This document shows positions 1 through 9,453 of a DNA stretch of 64,000 nt, piece after piece. The DNA comes from Polyporus tsugae. Lineage: Eukaryota > Basidiomycota > Agaricomycetes > Polyporales > Polyporaceae. Each line of letters starts with the position of its first letter. The first letter of the stretch is position 1. The stretch is from the NCBI GenBank assembly GCA_024305745.1, contig JAHRBS010000001.1, positions 3,224,001 to 3,288,000 on the forward strand. Reading direction: 5' to 3'. The position numbers and the translations under genes were made by a program. The notes beneath the pieces are model-generated. The model was not told the DNA's origin. It was given only the letters and a program-made list of their open reading frames with translations, and searched no databases.

Positions 1-835
1 CTTCGTTGGCATATCCTTCAAGCCGAACACCGCACTGACTCTCCGTTCGCCGCCGCGTTGATCTAGGTTTCCTCGTCTACACACTCGTCCGTCATCTTTG
101 AGGAATACGCGAACCGCGCCGTTAAAACCCAAGCTGCGTTCGACAGTCTCGAATACGCCGCGGGTTACAAGATCACACGGCGGGTATACAAGTACAGGTA
201 ACAGCAGGCAGCCGCGGTTCTCCGACATCCTGGGGAATTATAGGGAGAGCTTCACGGACGCGTTCAGCGGGCGCGGGGGCAAGATGATGATGCAGGCAAC
301 GGCTGGCAGGTGAGCCGTACACATGTTCATTCGAGGCAGCTGGTATCGGTGAAGTCGTAAGTGTCCTCGTGCGGCGTTCTGCTTTTCCCTGCGTCTCGTC
401 CGACCAATTCTCGTGCCTAGGTGCTGCTCTCTCTTGACGCGCTCAAGGTCAAGCGTTCAGTGAATCCGGAAGTTTCTCGGACGTAGCGTGGTCGGGTATT
501 CCTCGAGGAGGGCACGATTCAGTACCGTGGTTAGGGTTGGACAGTAGTCCGCAATCAGGAAGCTTCGCACTACGTCCTCCTTCGTCTTGTCACTTCGCCT
601 ATCTGATGAGGTTGACTCCATATTCCTAGCTTTTCGGCGCATGAGTGGTGACGAGCACGTACGGGTTCGGTATTCATGACTATGACAAGGGGACCTGGGG
701 CCAGAACTTCGTCGGGTTGGTCGCGGACGCCGTTCTGTATATCACTGTTGCGGCGCCGCTGGACACGGTCAAGGCGAGCACGGACTGAAGCACGGTGTCT
801 AACGGCGTGGTGGTAAACGAGGCTAGAGATCGATG
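1..835 (+). pseudogene. Relic copy of the mitochondrial GTP/GDP carrier gene
   Basis: This stretch is a decayed copy of the intact GGC1 gene at 4359-5698, covering roughly intron 2 to exon 6. Seen directly: 98-313 encodes a 71-residue piece whose end (GGKMMMQATAGR) matches the end of GGC1 exon 3. The region near 680-780 matches exon 6 almost base for base around the third carrier motif, where PLDTVK becomes a shifted PLDTVKAST. Introns are present at the same positions, so the copy arose by DNA duplication and not through an mRNA. Frameshifts and a stop at about 786 break it, and the start of the gene lies outside the window or was never copied. Its antisense strand supplies the last codons of the neighbouring WD40 reading frame. 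Confidence 0.85.
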
Positions 836-2856
836 GGCTGCATCTCGCGTTCTCGTATATGGCGGAGTCGGTCCCGGGTCGACCACCTCGTCTGGAGAGG
901 ATCCTGCGTGGCGGTCGCATAGGTGGAACGAGTTCGGGGTGGGGTAGGCGATAGAGACGCGGTGGGTGGCGACGGGCCCGCCCCGAAGGTCCTGTCCATC
1001 CGGCCGGACGATATCGTCCATTCGGCGGATGATGACCCTTCCTTCTTCGTCCCCAGATGCCAGCGTCTTCCCATCTGGAGAGAAAGCTACGTGCCTCACG
1101 CCGCTTTCGTGCTCGGACAGCGTCGCCACGCACGACCCGTCGCTGGCCCTCCACAACCGAACTGTGCGATCTTGCGATGCCGACGCAACGTACCTCCCGC
1201 ATGGAGAGAACCGTGCTTTCCGGACCTCGCTCGTGTGTCCTTCGAGCCGGAATAGCCGGATGCCTGTCAACGCGTCCCAGATATAGACCGTTGCCATCCG
1301 ACGGGTATCGGCTGTCCGGGGAGAATGCGAGCGACCGGACGGACTTGTAAGCGTGTGCGACCCATCGCCGGACGATGGCTCCACTGTTGGTGTCCCAGAG
1401 GATGACGGTAGAGTCCCCGGACCCGCTCGCCACCCACTTGCTGTCTGGGGAGATGACGAGAGCACGTACAACGGCATCGTGTCTGGCAGGAATGACTGGA
1501 TAGGTGATTAGGTTACCTCTAGCAGGATAGATGTGTGAGAATTCACCTTCGTGACACTCCAGCGCCGCTGCACTCTGTGGCAAGTACCGTTCGAGCTCGC
1601 AGGCCCAGAATGAGAGGCTGTTGGCACACACCGGGACCCCAATGGTGCACCTGACTACGACTCTGGGCGGGGAAAACCTGAGCAGGGCGTGCTTCAACGT
1701 CTTGTACGTGTGATGTCGAGGGTCAGATTCATCAGCGAAGCTCGATAAAGAGTCAACAATGTTGACCGTAGACCGTAATGGCCACTCGATCGTAACTTCC
1801 CTCAACTCGGGGCTGTTCGAAAAGATCTCCAAGAGCTCGACAGGGTGGTCGAATGCCAGGTCATCCTTGGACAACTGCAGCATCAGGGATTGTAGCCGGC
1901 ACCAGTCGGACTGGTATGCGCGAAGATCTGATCGAGATACTACATGGGTGGGATGAATGGGATCAGATGAGCTATTAAAGAATTTGGCGACGGGCAAGGA
2001 TCAGCAAACATACCGTCGATTAGCCTGAGGCTCTCTACCGTGGATGGCGCCAAACGGGAATCAAACAGCAGCGCGCCTAGACACGCAGCACGTCCGTCGA
2101 CACCCTGAGCCATGCTGAGAGCATCGATCTGCGAGCATGGGGTCCATAGCTTAGCTTTGGTAATCGCGGCATCGACAGCAACAAACGGTCACTCACAGTT
2201 AGTGCTTTCAACCGCATTTGCTCAGATAGGCGTGATTTGGCCACCTCCAGAGGTGCTTCGTTGCCCGCCGTCTTGATTTGAACTTCCTGGCATACTAGAT
2301 GCGTAATGCTTGGGAATGCCAAGAGGACTTGGGCGAATGCCAGGGACGTCGGGAAAGAGACAGAGTTGAGGCGTAGAGTGTGGATGTGAGCGCCGAGTCT
2401 TGTGAAACATGCGAGACTGGTGTGGTGCACGTCAAGACTGGATCGGTGCACGTAAATCGGAGGGGTCTCGTCCACACCCTGGAAAATATTGGACAGCTCA
2501 TCCTCCTCATCCTCGTCCTCAACTTCGTCCTCTTCCGGTTCTTCAAGTTGCGACTCATCGACGCACTCGATCGACGAAAGATTCGGGAGCATGTACAGGA
2601 GGGAGGGTCCGAAAGCGGCCGGTGTGACGACGATCGTGTGTACGAAAGGCTTCAGCTGGGGATTGGCCAGGAGGAAGGCGACAAACGTGAAGACATGTTC
2701 GCTGCTCTCGAGCTGGACCCGGGAAAACATCACGAGATGGCTGCGAGAGCGGAGTTGGCGACATGTGAGGGAGAGGCTGCATAGCGTGTTCGGACGGCGA
2801 CTAGAAAGGTCGATGACCCGCTCGATGACTTCCAAAGGCAGTCGGGGGGAGTTCAT
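680..2856 (-). CDS. F-box protein with C-terminal WD40 repeats, frameshifted
   Basis: F-box proteins usually recruit substrates to SCF ubiquitin ligases, and WD40 propellers bind targets. The model starts at the ATG at 2856 (MNSPRLPLEVIERVI, a typical F-box opening). Exons are 2856-2197, 2128-2014 and from 1939 downwards; the 68- and 74-nt introns are GT-AG with matching phases. An acidic stretch (EEPEEDEVEDEDEEDE) follows the F-box. Exon 3 has a conserved F-box-family middle part, then four WD repeats (ILWDTNSG, VYIWDALTG, VRLWRASDG, then a degenerate VIIRRM). Within repeat 2, between about 1290 and 1305, the frame shifts by one base and several expected residues are missing. The shifted frame then runs to a stop at 680 through antisense carrier-relic sequence, so the natural C-terminus is probably lost. 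Four repeats are too few for a closed propeller. It is either a pseudogene or an assembly error plus a truncation. Confidence 0.6.
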
Positions 2857-4358
2857 GCTGGATCGAGGACGAGGTCGGAGAGGGAGTGTGCAGCGGAGCG
2901 GATGAGAGGTCGGGGGAATTTTACGGAGACGGCCGCCCAATATAGTTGAACCCAAAAACACTGCCGCCGACGGCTGGATATCGTCGATGCACAGGAGCGT
3001 TGTCAACATTTGCACGCCCGCATTCCACAGAAGACGAGATGTTAGTGTAGTTTGATGCCGGGGTGCATGGTATGTATTGGATATCAGCGGAGAATACAAC
3101 AGCAGAAAAATACGATGCAAGAATTATTGCAAGAGTTCCGCCTTTCCTGCCTGTTGCCGGCCTGAGGTCACGGTCACCTTCAGAACCATCGCCATATCAG
3201 ACTAGATGCATCAAGATGATCTCATCGAAACCTGCTCGAAGTTGAGCCAGTCCATCATGTCCTTCCTAAGGCAGTGCCAGAAGCCCGTCCGCGCCTCCCG
3301 CTTCGCCACTCGGAGGATGACAATGTCGAAGCATCGATCGTCGGATCGCGCTGCACGGCGAAGGCGATGTACCCCCCAGCCCCGGAACACCGAATTAGAC
3401 GTTGGCCATGTCCCGGACATTCTGGAGCCTGAGCTTGCACGCCTGTACCTGGACGCGGCGCTGAGGATTGCCTTTAGTCCGTGGATGGCATTCCTGCCGT
3501 TGAAATGGAAGCAGAAGGAGCAGAAGGAGTACCAGGTGACGGAGGTCCCCAACACCGTCGGACGATCGTCGTATTCGCCGACGTGCATATCTACAGATAT
3601 GAGAGAGAAAGGGGAGACCTGTACATGTTTATGGTACTGGAAAAGGCGGAAGGGACGTACAAATGACGAGCCTGTTGGTGCGGATTTCCAAACGGCGGGC
3701 GCAGGACCAAAGAGAGAAGATACGGGTCATTCCAGTGTAGTGCAAGTCTCGTCGCCGTCGCCGGTGGCCATGGGAGTCTTGGTTACATGCATCCCGGGCC
3801 CTGTCGCGTCAGAAGTCCTGCTATCTAGGAATCAAGGAGGGTCAGGGAGGACCCAGGAGCTCAAGATCGGATGCTCAGATCTGGCGCCACGAAGTACGTC
3901 TGTGATCGTCCAGGACGTAGAGAATTTGGGTGAGCATGGAACGGCTGGAGATGCGCCGAAGAGCAGAAGAACGGACGTACGTATACGTAGCCTTGTATTC
4001 GCGATTCGTCGACACGACGATTACCTGAACCTCATCTCAAGATGACTTTAAGAGTCAGTTGGGGAGCAAACATTAAACACCGCCTACTTGCAGTGCTAGT
4101 ACTTACGCATATATACAGGAAGTTGAACATGTCAAGGAGGCTCTGCGCAAAGGGCGCAAGGGTCTCGGAGAACCCCCGGTCGTGGACAGTCGGAACGCAT
4201 CTGCCTTGTTGTGATTTGTTTGTTCCCTGTGGCGGGGCCTTCGCACTTGCCGCGCAGAGCAGCTTTCAATGACTCGTCTGCTTTCTCGACTCTGTGCTCG
4301 TCGTAGAGCGTCATCGCCGTCTTCGCGTGGTCTCCTGCAGCCTTGTACATTCCCCACC
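2857..4358. other. Intergenic stretch, no gene recognised
   Basis: This lies between the F-box start and GGC1, two genes transcribed away from each other, so it holds both promoters. Several overlapping open frames exist around 3200-4050 on both strands, the longest 279 codons at 3206-4045. None shows a recognisable domain, a consistent intron pattern or normal amino-acid composition. A decayed gene cannot be excluded. Confidence 0.4.
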
Positions 4359-5698
4359 ATGGCTCCTCAGCTCAATGTCAAGGGCAGCGACTCGGCCACG
4401 GCCCGTATCCTCGGCTCAGGAGCATCAGGTATGCTCGTGTGCACGCGCTCTTCGACTTCCCGCATGACGAGCGTGGCGTGATTGACAGGGATTGCTGAGC
4501 TCCTGGTCTTCCACCCGGTCGACACCATCGCGAAGCGTTTGATGAGCAACAAGTCCAAGGTCCGTGTACATATTCGACTTCGCTGGCATACCCTCGAAGC
4601 CTAAGGCTGCCCTGGTTCCTCCTCTCGCTCGCGCGTCGGTCTAGGTCTCCTCGTCCACGCTCTCGTCCATCATCTTCAAGGAGTACGCCACCGCACCGTT
4701 GGGCCGCAAGCTCCTCTCGCTCTTCCCTGGTCTCGGGTACGCCGCGGGGTACAAGATCACGCAGCGCATATACAAGTACGGCGGGCAACCATGGTTCTCC
4801 GATATCCTCGGACGGAATTACAAGGAGGGCTTCACGAACACGTTCGGCGAGCGCAAGGGCAAGATGATGATGCAGGCGACGGCTGGCAGGTGAGCCGTAC
4901 ATTTACTCATCTAGACAGCTGCCGGGTCTGACGCGCTGGACGAAGTCTGACTGGTATCGGTGAAGTCGTAAGTCTTCTCGCACGATGTGCTGCGCTTCCC
5001 CGCGCTATGTCTGATTGCCTCTCCTGCGCAGGTTCTGCTCCCCCTTGACGCGCTCAAGATCAAGCGTCAGGTGAACCCTGAAGCGTTCCGCGGACGTGGT
5101 GTCATTCGGATATTCCTCGAGGAGGGCACGACCCTATATCGTGGTTGGGGTTGGACAGTGGCGCGTAACGCACCAGGAAGCTTTGCGGTACGTCCTGTCC
5201 TCTTGTTATTTTTGCCTGTCTCATGACGTCGACTCCCTGTTGCCGCGCCCAGCTTTTCGGTGCGTCGGCAGTGACGAAGGACTATCTGTTTGGAATCCAG
5301 GACTACCACAAGGCGACCTGGGGCCAGAACTTCGTCGCGTCGATCGCGGGGGCCGTTGCGTCTATCACCGTCGCGGCACCGCTGGACACGGTCAAGACGC
5401 GTATCCAGAACGCGAACTTCGAGCACAGGGTCTCGGGTGTCACGGTGGTCAAGGACCTCGTCAAGAATGAGGGCCCGGCGGCGCTGTTCAAGGGATTGAC
5501 ACCGAAGGTGAGTAGACCACTGCTGTCATGTCGATCATCCGGTCCCGTCGCTGCGGCGCAGGAGAAGATGTGCTGATTAGAGTTGCGTTCTGACGTCTCC
5601 TTGTGATGCACCGACAGATTCTGGTGGTCGGACCGAAACTGGTGTTTAGCTACACCCTCGCCCAGTCACTGATCCCCTGGTTCTCGAAGTATGTATGA
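4359..5698 (+). CDS. GGC1: Mitochondrial GTP/GDP carrier
   Basis: This SLC25-family carrier of the mitochondrial inner membrane exchanges GTP for GDP; in yeast Ggc1 it supports mitochondrial nucleotide pools and iron homeostasis. Seven exons give 299 residues (yeast Ggc1 is about 300): 4359-4428, 4489-4559, 4645-4889, 4946-4967, 5032-5187, 5253-5507 and 5618-5698, all GT-AG and in phase. Three carrier signatures are visible: FHPVDTIAKR near residue 30, LLPLDALKIKR near 137-147, and APLDTVKTRIQ near 220. Ggc1-specific stretches are conserved: LFPGLGYAA, YKYGGQPWF, YRGWGWTVARNAPGSFALFG and the C-terminal GPKLVFSYTLAQSLIPWF. The start codon has the fungal context CCACCATGG. A decayed duplicate sits at 1-835. 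Recognition by similarity along the whole length is strong, and only the 22-nt exon 4 boundaries need cDNA support. Confidence 0.95.
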
Positions 5699-5888
5699 GC
5701 GACCTCGCCGTCTCTCTCATGCATGCATGTCGAGCCGGGTACCACGTTATCACTGCCTCCCTATTGCTGTTATGCTGCCACATGCTACTTAGACTGCTAC
5801 ACGCCTTATGACATAGACGCGCTCTTGTTCGACGAGCACAAAAGTACCGCTTTACCCCTCCGCTCATTGTGTTTATACGTTCGTGTAA
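5699..5888. other. 3' flank of GGC1
   Basis: Short non-coding interval between the GGC1 stop codon and the left TA of the inserted DNA element. It probably holds the GGC1 3' UTR. No clear poly(A) signal was identified. Confidence 0.4.
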
Positions 5889-5890
5889 TA

Positions 5891-6564
5891 CAGTAATAAA
5901 CCGGTCCTCGGGACACCAAATTGAATTCCCTTTGGTGTGCTATCCCATGATTAGTTCCCTAAAATCGGACTTTTCACGCTTCATGGGGACCTTGATATCT
6001 ACTACATACCCAATTTCCATTACCTGTCGTAGGTTTTCTGAAGAGATCGAGGCGCATCTTTGCTCACCCCCTTATCGTGCTACCTCGGTCCTCGGGACAC
6101 TCTAATATTTCCTAATGCAGCGAAAAATCCATCTAAGCGACCGTAGCCGAGCCCAGCCGAGGGACGGATATGGTAAATCAGCTACGTAGCGCCCGTCCCG
6201 ACGACCGTTCTCCCTATCTCTCCACGCAAAACATTCGTTGCTAGTATGTACGGGGACGCTACAGCATGAAACATACCCCATATGCACGATATATGCATGT
6301 ATGAGTTATGAGCGGGAAATGGGCCTTGTAGTTAATGTACATCTTGAATAATCGCTTTGGCAAACTATTTTTGCCCCCCAAACCACCGTAATCAGGACAT
6401 TGCAGAGCAACAAGTACACTGCAAGGGTCGAAATTTATGAATGGAGCTTGTAGAAGAGATTACAATCCAACAAAAATCTACTTGGGTGCAGGGGAGGAGC
6501 GGGACAATGGGAAATGCCAACTGTCCCGAGGACCCATAGTGTCCCGAGGACCGGTTTATTACTG
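5891..6564. mobile_element. Non-autonomous TA-flanked DNA transposon (MITE-like), 674 bp
   Basis: The ends are perfect 26-bp terminal inverted repeats (5891-5916 and 6539-6564), beginning CAGTAATAAACCGGTCCTCG on the left. Each end is bordered by the dinucleotide TA (5889-5890 and 6565-6566), the target-site duplication of Tc1/mariner/pogo-type transposases, and CAGT is a common first tetranucleotide of that group. The 11-bp core TCCTCGGGACA inside the repeat recurs at 6088-6098 in direct orientation and inverted near 6522-6532, so each half has a terminal and an internal copy, as expected of transposase binding sites. No open frame inside resembles a transposase. It would need a transposase supplied from elsewhere. 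Confidence 0.8.
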
Positions 6565-6566
6565 TA

Positions 6567-6837
6567 GATTGTTCTACTGGTTGTCGAGAAGTCTGGGTTG
6601 GAATTTACGGACCTTGCGCGGTTCATCGGCCCGGAAATCAAGGGGAAATGCTCAGCGCACATGCTGTTCAGCGACACCATCCCTAAGACTGCAGCTGATG
6701 AACAAGGACTGGTCCTCGCCTTCGAGTACAGGTACCGTCCTTACGTGCCTGGCTAGTATGGTTCGTATTTCTTGCCTTCATCTGAAAGGCTTCGTCATCT
6801 AATTCCACGAGGCTCTGGTTAACGTTGGGAGCCGCAA
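6567..6837. other. Intergenic stretch, no gene recognised
   Basis: About 270 bp between the right end of the DNA element and the stop codon of the first kinase-like gene. It has short open frames only and no recognised motif. It probably contains the 3' UTR of the minus-strand gene. Confidence 0.4.
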
Positions 6838-7962
6838 TCACTCCTCTGGAGGGCGGTAGTACCGTCGGCTACTCTTGTACGCCCAAACATCATCCCCGAC
6901 AAACTTGCAAATAAGACTCAGGACTACACACCCCGCCGCACCCGCCTCGTCCTGCAACCACTTGGCATCCACCCACTCCTCCTCGCTTTCGTCCTCCCGG
7001 CGCAGCCGACACTGGCCGAGGTCGATGAGCACCACCGCGTCCTCCACGACAGCCGGATCCGGGTCTTCCCCGTGCGAAGACGAGGCGAGGAAAGGCCGAC
7101 GGATGAGGAAGTTGTCCACGCGCACGTCTTCGTTCATCACGTCGAAGTCGGACACGCGGTCGACGACTCTGACCGCCTCCTCGCACAACGCCGTCAGGAC
7201 CCGATTCGGCAGCGGGGGTGAGCGCGCCGTCCAGGTCGCGACGAGCTCCCGGAGCGTCAACGACGGGACGTATTCGAACAGGAGCCCGGGGACGGTCTCG
7301 GTGACGGCGGATCCATCGGCGCAGGCGTCGGGGATGGAGATTTCGTATTTGACGACGCCGTACAGCGTCGGGATCTTCTTCCCTTGGAGGGGGCGCAGCC
7401 GCTCGTACGTCGTGCGCTCCGCGTTGAACACCTTGTGCGCGGTGTGCTCGAGGTACGCCTCGAACTCGCCGTGCGGGACGGGGTTTTCCCAGTACGTCGG
7501 GCTGTCGAAGTCCCTGCGCGCGACGGCGCCGGTGGCTACGTCGTCGAGGTATTGTCGGTATTCGCGTTCCTTGTCGAGGGACCATGGTAGACCTTTGTCG
7601 TGGGTGTCGCGGGCGTTCACAAGACAGCGCCGGTCGTATAGTTTGGGAATCGCGCAGGCGGGGAGGGAGAGTTGGCCCGGCGGGCGGGGAGACGGCGGGA
7701 GGGGCTGAACGAGTGAGACGAGGAGGACGGGAGATAGGGTGAATGGACGGAATGCCTTTTCTATGGTGCACGTCAATGGGATGCGCTCCGTGGATGAGGA
7801 CGAGCCTGTATGTTGTGGAAAGAGCTCGAGATGCAACTGTTTGCCCTCGGCGAGTTCGGGAAGGATGGAAAAACCCCTATAAAACGAAGGGGTCGGTTAG
7901 GGAAGATCAGGTGAAATTTTCAAGTGAGGATACATCTGGCCTCTTGCAGCTTTGGGCGGCAT
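6838..7962 (-). CDS. Protein-kinase-fold protein, paralogue 1 (fungal family)
   Basis: One of three related genes in the window. Two exons, 7962-7934 and 7876-6838 (57-nt GT-AG intron, phase 2), give 355 residues starting MPPKAARGQ. Kinase-like features: a putative beta-3 lysine in IPKLYDRR (K88), a catalytic-loop equivalent NEDVRVDN (about 258-265), where the usual His is Asn but Asp and the final Asn are kept, and IDLG (about 294-297) in place of DFG. No glycine-rich loop or APE motif is obvious, so it is closer to the atypical (aminoglycoside/choline-kinase-like or fungal-type) kinase fold than to a canonical protein kinase. Whether it is catalytic is unknown. The splice model is supported because the same phase-2 junction occurs in both other copies. 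Confidence 0.72.
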
Positions 7963-8087
7963 TGTAAGCTACAGCGAGATGATTGGGAGACGATGGGCTG
8001 AAGTTGTGGGCGTAATGAGCAACTTGTCGTGGGCGCCCGCCGGAGACGGGCTCGGCGCTCAGCCACTGCGTGCAAATAAGCCATAAC

Positions 8088-8532
8088 ATGGACTGTCGTG
8101 TCGCTAGTCTCGAGACGATACTCACGTCGGACTGCTCGGCTACGTGAGTCCCATCTCCTTGCTCTCATCCGAAACGTTCAGTGGTGTATTGACTGTCTAT
8201 CGCGACTGCTACAGGCTATGCCGAACCGAATTTGGCACCCCCGTCGATCGCCCAGGCTTTGCCGTAGATCTCACAAGCGTTCGACTCGGATATAAGTAAC
8301 AAGGTTATTCTCCTCGCAACAACATCGACGTCGACCTGAATGCTTATCTGCTTATCACAAGGGCGAGTTCTCTCGGATTTGCTGTGGGGCAAAGGCTGGT
8401 TACGCCTCTTCCCAACGATCTCCGTCGCTCCCGCGCAAGGAGTTTGCTCGGTGAGTGACCTACCTTCCATCCTTCTATGACGCAGTCTTCCCTGCCTATA
8501 ACTTGAATGCGCCATGCTCGCGCACTGTGTGA
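8088..8532 (+). CDS. Small hypothetical protein, four exons
   Basis: A tentative model. Exons 8088-8143, 8182-8295, 8362-8450 and 8486-8532 join in phase through three GT-AG introns (38, 66 and 35 nt) into 101 codons without an internal stop. The middle reads like protein (VLTVYRDCYRLCRTEFG, then RPGFAVDLTSVRLGYK, LGFAVGQRLVTPLP). I do not recognise the family. The first and third introns are short for this genome. It could also be a fragment of a larger decayed gene, since the last exon adds only 15 codons. It lies between the divergently oriented kinase-like gene and the sugar transporter. Confidence 0.33.
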
Positions 8533-9453
8533 AGCATATGAACTCGTGCTGACTGACCATTCCCTCCTGCGTGAGCCCGGTGGTCGATATCGAGGGTGGG
8601 TACCTAGCCTGTGTGAGAAATATTTCATCGTATCGTCTTAATCGCTCACGTAGTTATGCAAGGTGCCTTGCCACTGCGTGGCATTCGTGATGCTTGCACA
8701 AGCGTGTTCAGAGTCCGATCACCGAGCAAAATGCTTTCGCTGCTGTAATCGCCTGCAGGAGAATCTTCGGTATGGTTCCCACCTACATCTTCCGTAAACG
8801 TACTATGCTCATCCGCACGCGTTTATCTTCCGCAGTTAACGTTGCACAAATCTGTCGGCGCCGACACCTACATCTGTTATATACAACCCGAGCTTGTTTG
8901 GGATCTACCGCACGCCCTGCCGCCTTCTTCGAGCGCCTCACCCCACTAGGCAACCGCGAGTCTTGCGTCGGCGCCCGCTCCATGCCCGAAGGCCTCCTCG
9001 TGGCTTCCGCTACTCTTGCGCAATCGCTCGGGAGCCATCGTGCTCGCTATCATACATTAGCCAACGTATCAACGCTTCGTATCTTTCCCCCCTGAATACA
9101 GTCGTGCACACCGACCTGAAGAGCGTCGTCCAAGCTTCTCGCGACATTCCTCCGCGCGGCTTCGCGAACCCCGGGCGCAATGCGACCGCATGCTGGCCGC
9201 GCACTGATAAATGTGAAGACTCGCGAGCCCCTCGCCACCGGTGCTTCATCTGTCCCTGCGCCTTTCTCGCCACCGAAGAGCAGCACGCTTGCCCTGTGCT
9301 CCGAACGCCATCCCTATCCGCACGTACACGTTCCTCTGCGCTTCGCCGTGCTTAATTGGCGTTTGTTGCACTCGGAGATCTGCTGTTCTCCCTCGTCCTC
9401 TTCGACGGCTACTAACCCTCTTCCGACGGTTCTGCACTTCGCTCGAAACAAGC
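8533..9453. other. Intergenic stretch upstream of the sugar transporter
   Basis: About 0.9 kb with overlapping open frames of 70-150 codons in several frames but no recognisable product. The part next to 9454 is presumably the promoter and 5' leader of the transporter, and it is rich in short CT/TC runs, as fungal leaders often are. No specific operator was identified. Confidence 0.35.

Noticed and set aside
3206..4045. 279-codon plus-strand open frame
   Set aside because: Arg/Ser-rich composition, no domain, no intron pattern, and open frames on the opposite strand overlap it. It looks like chance in GC-rich DNA.
6875..7771. Long frames on both strands overlapping kinase-like paralogue 1
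   Set aside because: The Ser/Thr-rich plus frame and Arg-rich minus frame are shadows; only the minus frame with KLYDRR, NEDVRVDN and IDLG is conserved in the paralogues.
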